Notes under the pieces: model-generated | Told to the model about the DNA's origin: nothing | Databases searched by the model: none | Seen by the model: only the letters and a program-made list of their open reading frames with translations | Shown here: positions 20,898 to 26,152 of the stretch, one piece after another | Layout of the letters: each line of letters opens with the position of its first letter | Numbering within the stretch: position 1 is the first letter of the stretch | Position numbers and translations under genes: made by a program | DNA from: Rodentolepis nana | Lineage: Eukaryota > Platyhelminthes > Cestoda > Cyclophyllidea > Hymenolepididae | Reading direction: 5' to 3' | Assembly: GCA_900617975.1 (NCBI GenBank) | Contig: UZAE01000329.1 | Location: 1 to 26,152 of the forward strand | Length of the DNA stretch: 26,152 nucleotides

Positions 20898-22526
20898 ATG
20901 ATGAGTGAACCTAACTCAGGGAACGAAAATTATTTCTTTAAGTTTCGAGATGAAAAAATGGAAAATCTCCAGAAGCGTAGAGAACTAAATATGGAATACC
21001 AAAAATTCAAAGTTATGGATGAAGAGCGATTTCGCAATCGTTTTGCAAATAAGAAGGTGAACAAAGTTATCCCAACTGCACCGGACCCTATTAAGGAAAT
21101 TGAAGCTCACAACAAAAACGGTAACCCAAACCGTAACATGGAAGTTCTTCTAAAAAGATTAGATGTGCTGCAGCAAAACGTTGAAGATTTAAGGAAATCC
21201 CAACCAAAAGCTAATTATATTCAAGATAATATCGTTCCGTTTTCCAGTAATATTTACCAACCGAATATTATTGATGAGGCTCTAAAGAGGATTGATGAAT
21301 TGGAAGATGCTATTAAAGCAATGAGTGTATCTGAAAATGTTAAGAAAACTAGAGGGAACTCGGAATATCTCACAATCGATAATGATTTTTCGACTGTGCC
21401 GAAATCAGTTTCAGTGGTAAATGAAGAGCCAGATTCCCTTGAAAGATCACAACGAATGGCAAAGCAGAGATATGCCAATGACCTTAAACTACAAATTGAA
21501 GAGAAACAACGCCAAAAGGAATTACAGAGGCAAAGAGAACGTGAAGAGGATTTACTCAAAATGGCTGAAACACTTGAATATGATACCCTTGGACACCGAA
21601 TTCGCGATAAAACCACCGGGACCTCATTTTCAAAAAAGAATATTATTTCACATGGAAAACAAGAAAACTTTGCTCGAGGTGGAAATGGAATATTTGGTGA
21701 TCCTTTAACAGAATCCCAAAAGATAGCCAACTTGAATTATAGGAATGAATTATCGCTTCAAATCGAAGAAAAGCGTCTTAGGGAAGAAATGAGAAAACAG
21801 GTAGAGAAAGAATTGGAATTAAAGGAATTACAAAGTTATATTGATGAAGAAAAACCATCAAGTTATCCAAAACCTTCGGAATCTCCTCAAACTAGAAGGT
21901 CATCAGAATCGATACAGGTGTCTTTGCCTCCAAATGACACTCGAAGACAAAGCGTCTGCGTTCAAGTAAATTTAGAGCTTCAACCGGGACGGCCGAAAGC
22001 AATGAAAGTCGTCAGAAGTGTACCTATAATGGAGAAACCCCGGAAAGCGCCCAAAGTCGATGAATTAATGGCACAAATAACTCAATTAAAAGTTGAATTG
22101 GATGCCGAAAAACTGCGAATGGAGCGAAATAGAACTGAGACCTTAGACGAGGTTCATGTCTATGATCCGAGGTCAATTATACGAAATAAGCTTCCTTCCC
22201 GGGATCTTAAGAGGCCCATGAAAGTTCATCGTTTGTTGGCAGTTCCAAACAACAGTATTATCAAACAGAGACCGGATCACAACGTTGTTCTGAGTTCTAG
22301 TTCACAATTTCTGCCCCAGTTGAGTCATTATGTCCTATCTCAATCGCCATCTTTGGGATCGCTGAATCTGGACGAAATCAATAAGCAGATGAAGCGAAGA
22401 TTGGAAAATTTGAAAATCAATGAGAGTCTTGATGATTTATATAAGAATGAACCCCCTATTATCCGTGATTTCATGGCTGAGGAGGAAGCTAAACTTCTTG
22501 AAAATTCTGCCTATTTCGTAAGCTAA
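20898..22526 (+). CDS. CSPP1: CSPP1-like centrosome/spindle-pole/ciliary protein
   Basis: 542 codons in one exon, highly charged and largely coiled coil, no signal peptide or membrane segment. The call rests on two modules in CSPP1 order. First, YANDLKLQIEEKQRQKE (about residues 191-207) is followed by LEYDTLGHRIRDKTTG, like the 'QIREREER...NPWGKGGGG.PLRD' stretch of vertebrate CSPP1. Second, FARGGNGIFGDPLTESQ (about residues 258-274) leads into YRNELSLQIEEKRLREE, matching vertebrate 'FARGNVFGEPPTE...FQIEEKKQREE'. The C-terminus has IIRDFMAEEEAKLLE, like 'LKRFMAEQL'. CSPP1 binds microtubule ends at centrosomes and cilia. The human protein is about 1250 residues, so this form is less than half length. 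Start: ATG ATG at 20898; the frame is open further upstream without Met, so an upstream exon is possible. Confidence 0.72.
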   Translation: MMSEPNSGNENYFFKFRDEKMENLQKRRELNMEYQKFKVMDEERFRNRFANKKVNKVIPTAPDPIKEIEAHNKNGNPNRNMEVLLKRLDVLQQNVEDLRKSQPKANYIQDNIVPFSSNIYQPNIIDEALKRIDELEDAIKAMSVSENVKKTRGNSEYLTIDNDFSTVPKSVSVVNEEPDSLERSQRMAKQRYANDLKLQIEEKQRQKELQRQREREEDLLKMAETLEYDTLGHRIRDKTTGTSFSKKNIISHGKQENFARGGNGIFGDPLTESQKIANLNYRNELSLQIEEKRLREEMRKQVEKELELKELQSYIDEEKPSSYPKPSESPQTRRSSESIQVSLPPNDTRRQSVCVQVNLELQPGRPKAMKVVRSVPIMEKPRKAPKVDELMAQITQLKVELDAEKLRMERNRTETLDEVHVYDPRSIIRNKLPSRDLKRPMKVHRLLAVPNNSIIKQRPDHNVVLSSSSQFLPQLSHYVLSQSPSLGSLNLDEINKQMKRRLENLKINESLDDLYKNEPPIIRDFMAEEEAKLLENSAYFVS

Positions 22527-22629
22527 TTATAATGACTTCAGTTATTGATCTTCAATAGAGTTATTTATATTTTTGCCATACAATAGATTTTGTAATTCAA
22601 ATTCCCCTTCATTTATTTTTCATGTATAT

Positions 22630-22659
22630 AATAAATAACTTATTTATCTACTTAATAAA
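22630..22659 (+). promoter_or_regulatory. Poly(A) signals of the CSPP1-like gene
   Basis: AATAAA at 22630-22635 and again at 22654-22659, 104 and 128 nt after the stop codon. Confidence 0.6.
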
Positions 22660-22850
22660 CGTGTTATTATTTTCTTTATATAAATGCTCGAATGAGGAAT
22701 GCAAGATCAAGAGTTCTTTTAATTGTGTGGGGATGTGAAAAAGTTTAAATTTTTGCTGGTCACAGAGATAAATCGTCTTGGAAAATTACTGTCGTGTTTT
22801 TCACTTGGTGAAACTCTAAGGACCTAGAATATTACGACCATATTTTTATT

Positions 22851-23042
22851 TTAGAAATCATCTGCTGCTCCCGAAAACTGGGGGGTGTAGCGAATCCATC
22901 CGCTCTCTGATGTCATATTATAAGTCCCAATTTCATCCACGACACAAAATTTAGAAGTTCCAGCATTCGTCTTTTGACGAAAGGCCCAAAGAAAGATGTT
23001 CCCAAGGAGATCAGTTTTGCATATTATTCGATACACAAACAA
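22851..23042 (-). other. Possible terminal exon or exon fragment, unknown product
   Basis: Open on the minus strand for 63 codons with protein-like composition (NIFLWAFRQKTNAGTSKF, then SGWIRYTPQFSGAADDF and a stop). AATAAA follows the stop within a few bases on the same strand. No clear 3' splice site precedes it and I cannot place it in a family. It could be the last exon of a minus-strand gene or a chance open frame. Confidence 0.28.
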
Positions 23043-23139
23043 AATGGAATTTTAATGCCTTACACTGTGCCCAAAATGTAAGACAGGACGCTTTCGGTCA
23101 TTATGCACACGTGACATGACATGCACAATTCGATTTCCA

Positions 23140-23200
23140 TCGGCTCATGACAAATGAGTGAAATGGTCAATCGCACTGTTTAAGTCCGTCTAAAGTACAA
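23140..23200 (-). pseudogene. Fragment related to the exon-like stretch at 25111
   Basis: The 35 bases near 23154-23188 match 25121-25155 at about 28 positions. Translated, DLNSAIDHFTH parallels DLTSAINHSIH. Here the frame has a stop just upstream and the splice donor is not preserved, so it looks like a decayed duplicate. Confidence 0.35.
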
Positions 23201-23512
23201 TGTAAAGGGTGAGATAATTCCAGTATCCCACCATCGAGGTTCTATGATTCCACCTCACACATAAAGTGGAGATTGGTAAACGACTTCCTGAATGAGATTG
23301 TGGAGCATGATTAATTTCGGTTAGATAAATCGAAAAGGTATAAAAATGGTACAGTAGTTCCGTTATCAAGCTTTAAAAGATTCAAACAAGCTAATAGAGT
23401 TAAAACATGCTAGTGGAATGTGCTTACTTAATTATTTAGTGGTTCAAAAAATTAGACCTATGATTTCATCTTATTGATATATATATGTAGCGACTTATGC
23501 TTACAACAATAA

Positions 23513-23831
23513 ATTTATTTATTTCAAATGGCAGGGGTTTTGATAGTTGTCATTAACCTTTTAACTGACTTCGTGCATTACAGAGGAGAGGAACATCAAA
23601 GGGAAAAACCCGAGAGGGGGTTCAGAAGGGTGATTCAAAGATGTAAAAGAGACAGACAAAGACAACGGCAGAGTAAAGGTAAGATGAATCCCGTGGATGG
23701 TCGAATATGACATAGTGTCGGGTCATGATAGTTTGAAGTCGGAAGCCAACTGCCGGTTTATAGACCTTTTTGAAGTATGAGTATACGTTGTACAGGGTGT
23801 ACTGCGTGGAAGTAAGTCTATCGCACACCCC
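23513..23831 (-). mobile_element. Short ribozyme-led retroelement, copy C (full length)
   Basis: About 319 bp, minus strand, from GGGGTGTGCG at 23831 to ...GCCATTTGAAATAAATAAAT near 23513. ACAATAA flanks both ends (23506-23512 and 23832-23838), a probable target duplication. The 3' end is an AATA-type tail as in many LINEs and SINEs. It has no coding capacity. Its 5' ~100 nt match the LINE 5' end; the ~215 nt downstream have no match in the visible part of the LINE. Confidence 0.82.
23759..23831 (-). ncRNA. HDV-like ribozyme in copy C, partly decayed
   Basis: P1 GGGGTGT/ACACCCT (one wobble) and P3 ACT/AGT both pair although both strands differ from the LINE copy. P2 keeps 8 of 9 pairs with one wobble. 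Loop TCCACGC retains the conserved U and G, and the catalytic C is in CAAA. P1.1 is GT instead of GG, and P4 has lost its outer pair. Probably weak or inactive. Confidence 0.7.
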
Positions 23832-24373
23832 ACAATAATAATAAATACCTTTTTACATAATGAATATTCGAAGGTGTTTAGAAAAGGCATTAAAGACACT
23901 AGGATTTCACAATTAGTATTAATGTTTGGAAAGCATGGTCCCACTTATACTAAATGCATGATTCTAAAAGTTGTAGAATATATATATTATCTCAAGGCAA
24001 CAATCGAGCTACTTCTTTACACGGTTTTACCCCATCAATAAGCTTTTCCATCACATACATATTTATTCAACTTAGAGGAACTTTTGGCGACTAAGGTGTA
24101 ACCGTTCTTCTTCAATTTAGACATATTAACGTTGCTGGGATCACGAGAAATACGGAGTGCTTACAACCAGTGCTCAAAATGGACGATTTATACAAAAATT
24201 GATGGATTCATGTGATCTCAATCCCTCCTATCCCTTCATTGGCTGTTCATTCTAAATCAATCATAATTTTTCTCACCACTCTTGTTAATAATCTTAGACC
24301 TGGCAAGGTGTTTACTGTGAATAAACGTAAATTTGTGATGGCAGCATCTCAAAGACCATTTAATCCCACACCC

Positions 24374-24678
24374 ATCAAATGGCAGGCTTTGTGATAGCTA
24401 TCATTAGCCCTTTAGTTGACTTCAGGCTTCACAGAGGGGAGGAAGAAGATCAAAGTAACAGAAAGTCGAGGGGTGGGGAACAAAAGAGTGTTTCAAAGAT
24501 GAAAAAGAGACTGACACAAAGGCAGAGAAAAGGTAGGATGATTACTGTGGAAGTGGTAGAATATGGCATCTAGGAGGGCCTTGGTAGTTTGAAGTGAGAA
24601 GTCAACTGCCGGTAAATAGACTTTTTTGCCGTATGAGTATACGTTGCCCAGGGTGCTCCACGTGGAGGTAAGCCTATC
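24374..24678 (-). mobile_element. Short ribozyme-led retroelement, copy B (5'-truncated)
   Basis: Minus strand, from GATAGGCTTACC at 24678 to ...GCCTGCCATTTGAT near 24374. It aligns with copy C throughout. The first ~11 nt, including the 5' strand of P1, are replaced by unrelated sequence. Internal sequence is pyrimidine-rich on the element strand; I saw no pol III B box and no tRNA similarity. Confidence 0.82.
24615..24678 (-). ncRNA. HDV-like ribozyme relic in copy B (no 5' P1 strand)
   Basis: P2 (GATAGGCTT with AAGTCTATT, two G-T wobbles), P3 ACC/GGA (one pair lost), loop TCCACGT, P4 CGTAT/ATACG and the GGCAAA strand are present. The 5' strand of P1 is missing, so it cannot self-cleave at the usual site. 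Confidence 0.7.
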
Positions 24679-25110
24679 AGACTTGGGCAAATTCTAAGGG
24701 CTAATTTATTGGAAAAAGTGAATCGTGCCTATCTAGTATGAGAGATATGCAAAGTATGCTAAGAATTTTATTACACGTTAAATTAACGATACTTTACTAA
24801 AAATAATATTCCGAAGTTTCTTTGATTATAGACTCGTCTTCTGATATTCCACTTTTGATTAGTTTTAGCCATCATAACTGATTTCGGCATTCACTGATCT
24901 GCACCTATTATCCCAGTTTAATTATGCGCATGCATTAATAAATACTTCTAACAAATATACTTGTGAGCACAGAGCACTGATAGCTGTAAAGACTCAGTTT
25001 AGGTATTAGTGAAAAACTGAGAAATTGCGATTTTCTTGTTTAGGCTCTAGTATTTTCTATTAATGATTTTAACGGCAAAGTAAGAGGAGACGGATTCGAT
25101 ATCCATCGAC

Positions 25111-25366
25111 TTACACCCAGTGAATGGAATGATTAATCGCACTGGTTAAGTCTTGAAAATATAGATGGAAGATTTCCACACTGCGTTGGGTTTCGTAAAG
25201 TCCGCCTCCTATCAAAAAACGTATTGTGAAGAAGGCGTTTCTTAATGCACTTCCAGGTTGATCAACGAAAGACCAAGAATTCCCATTGTTGGTCGGTGCA
25301 TTTTGAAGAAAGGTAATAGAAGTAGAGACTTGAAAACCAAAACTACTGCTATTGGAAATTGTCTTC
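25111..25366 (-). other. Possible internal exon, unknown product
   Basis: Open on the minus strand with protein-like composition (NSWSFVDQPGSALRNAFF, FHLYFQDLTSAINHSIHW). It ends at a good donor (GGGT|GTAAGTCG) and a pyrimidine-containing acceptor ending TTTGAAG lies near 25367. The frame continues upstream to 25560 as a hydrophobic, less convincing stretch. A related decayed segment lies at 23140-23200. I do not recognise the family. Confidence 0.4.
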
Positions 25367-25580
25367 AAAGTAAAGAGCATAACGAAATGACATGATAATA
25401 GCATTACCATTAAGTTTAACGACACAACTACATCTAATAATTCAGCGAATAAAATAGAGCTCAATTTGACATTTAGTTTCAGGCTAACTCTAACGGCACT
25501 GCTATGCAAAATACAAGTGACGAAGCAGGTAACGCGCAGGACAGCAAGGTCAGATTTCATAGGTTCGATATTAATCGGAG

Positions 25581-25653
25581 GGGGTGCGCGATAGACTTAC
25601 CTCCTCGTGGTGCACCCTGGACAACGTATTTTCTTACGGCAAAAAAGTCTATC
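25581..25653 (+). ncRNA. HDV-like self-cleaving ribozyme at the LINE 5' end
   Basis: P1: 25581-25587 GGGGTGC with 25612-25618 GCACCCT. P2: 25590-25598 GATAGACTT with 25645-25653 AAGTCTATC (9 perfect pairs). P3: ACC 25599-25601 with GGT 25609-25611, around L3 TCCTCGT, which equals the HDV loop except its last base and keeps the conserved U and G. P1.1: CC 25603-25604 with GG 25619-25620. P4: CGTA 25625-25628 with TACG 25635-25638. The catalytic C would be 25640 in CAAA (CNRA). Cleavage is expected just 5' of 25581. Such ribozymes are known at the 5' ends of R2 and other LINEs, where they release the 5' end of the RNA. Confidence 0.88.
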
Positions 25654-25684
25654 ACTCGGCATTCGTTTTTGACTTCGATTTATT

Positions 25685-26152
25685 ATGATTAGCTTTAAAA
25701 AAGGCTATAAGAAAAATCGCCCTCGTCAGGGCGAATTACAATGTCTTCAGATCCTCCAGTGGAATGCTGGAGGAATGTCTCCGGACAAAAAGATCCAAAT
25801 ACAGAAAATCCTGCAAACCTATGATGTAGACATTTTCACAATTATGGAAGCTAACATTTCGGATGACAAACTGAAGTATTACCAATTACCAGGTTACACC
25901 CTGTACAATCTACCTAAATACCGGCAAGTTGCAAGTGGAATTCTAACTGGAGTAAAAGATGGCCTCACCTCACACTACGATCTAATCAAGAGTATGGGCT
26001 CGACACAAGACAAATGTGAAATAATCAGATTAAATGTTTGGAAATGTCAAAACCAATTCAAGATATATGCAGTCTATAATCCTCCCCAGAATTGTCCAAA
26101 CTTTGACTTTCTGAACATCTCACACAAAACTATAGTATTAGGAGACTTCAAC
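25685..26152 (+). CDS. LINE ORF, N-terminal AP-like endonuclease (runs off window)
   Basis: 156 codons, open to the window end, from the ATG 31 nt after the ribozyme. The apurinic-endonuclease fold of LINE proteins, which nicks the target for reverse transcription, is shown by LQWNAGG (Trp26-Asn27, first motif), the metal-binding Glu in IMEAN (Glu55), VYNPP (Tyr131) and the GDFN motif (153-156). The basic N-terminus (KKGYKKNRPRQ) precedes the domain without a separate gag-like region. No stop or frameshift is visible. An in-frame ATG further on (codon 31) would cut the first motif, so 25685 is the better start. Confidence 0.88.
   Translation, partial: MISFKKGYKKNRPRQGELQCLQILQWNAGGMSPDKKIQIQKILQTYDVDIFTIMEANISDDKLKYYQLPGYTLYNLPKYRQVASGILTGVKDGLTSHYDLIKSMGSTQDKCEIIRLNVWKCQNQFKIYAVYNPPQNCPNFDFLNISHKTIVLGDFN

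Larger units (their letters stand above)
22527..25580. other. Repeat-containing region with no confident gene
   Basis: After the CSPP1-like 3' end the sequence is AT-rich. It contains short retroelement copies C (23513-23831) and B (24374-24678) and three minus-strand stretches that may be exon fragments (22851-23042, 23140-23200, 25111-25366). I recognise nothing in 23200-23510, 23832-24373 or 24700-25110. Confidence 0.6.
25581..26152 (+). mobile_element. Non-LTR retrotransposon (LINE), 5' end; continues beyond window
   Basis: Starts with an HDV-like ribozyme at 25581, followed by a leader of 31 nt and an open ORF with an AP-like endonuclease. The reverse transcriptase would lie outside the window. 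The 5' boundary is set by the ribozyme and by identity to the 5' ends of the short copies at 97, 5560 and 23831. An intact 5' end is unusual for LINEs, which are mostly 5'-truncated. The clade (CR1/Jockey-like or RTE-like) cannot be settled without the RT. Confidence 0.88.

Noticed and set aside
21254..21730. 158-codon minus-strand frame inside the CSPP1-like gene
   Set aside because: It is a Ser/Cys-rich shadow of the charged coiled-coil frame on the plus strand; the plus strand has the recognisable motifs.
25562..25580. GGTTCGA resembling a pol III B box just upstream of the LINE
   Set aside because: It lacks the trailing CC, lies outside the element boundary and is absent from the short copies.

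Overview
This is an AT-rich animal nuclear fragment with spliced genes, long repeat-filled introns and interspersed repeats. Several introns are tiny (36, 42, 69, 72 and 80 nt by my splice calls) beside multi-kb ones. Introns of about 36 and 70 nt are typical of parasitic flatworms, so a flatworm, perhaps a tapeworm, is my best guess; this is inference.

Layout. 130-7123 (+): the last four exons of an acetylcholinesterase-family gene. Its introns hold a near full-length but dead mariner transposon (1242-2537), short retroelement copies and a minisatellite. 7539-20319 (-): a complete-looking 14-exon gene (15 if a candidate 36-nt intron is real) for a HELLS/LSH/DDM1-family SNF2 chromatin remodeller, convergent with the cholinesterase. 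It carries an insertion of roughly 660 residues between helicase motifs Ia and II. 20898-22526 (+): a single-exon 542-codon gene resembling CSPP1, a ciliary and spindle-pole microtubule protein. It is head to head with HELLS across about 580 bp. 22527-25580: no confident gene, but two short retroelement copies and a few exon-like open stretches. 25581-26152 (+): the 5' end of a non-LTR retrotransposon (LINE) running out of the window, with an AP-endonuclease-type ORF.

The most striking signal is at the 5' terminus of that LINE. Positions 25581-25653 fold, by hand, into a textbook HDV-like self-cleaving ribozyme: P1, P2, P3, P1.1, P4, the L3 loop with its conserved U and G, and a catalytic C in a CNRA context. 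A short (about 310-320 bp) non-autonomous family elsewhere in the window starts with the same ribozyme in antisense orientation (copies ending at 97, 5560, 23831 and 24678). Their stems differ by compensatory changes. One copy has a perfect 14-bp target-site duplication that begins exactly at the predicted cleavage nucleotide. The LINE and the short family therefore look like an autonomous/non-autonomous pair sharing a ribozyme-processed 5' end.
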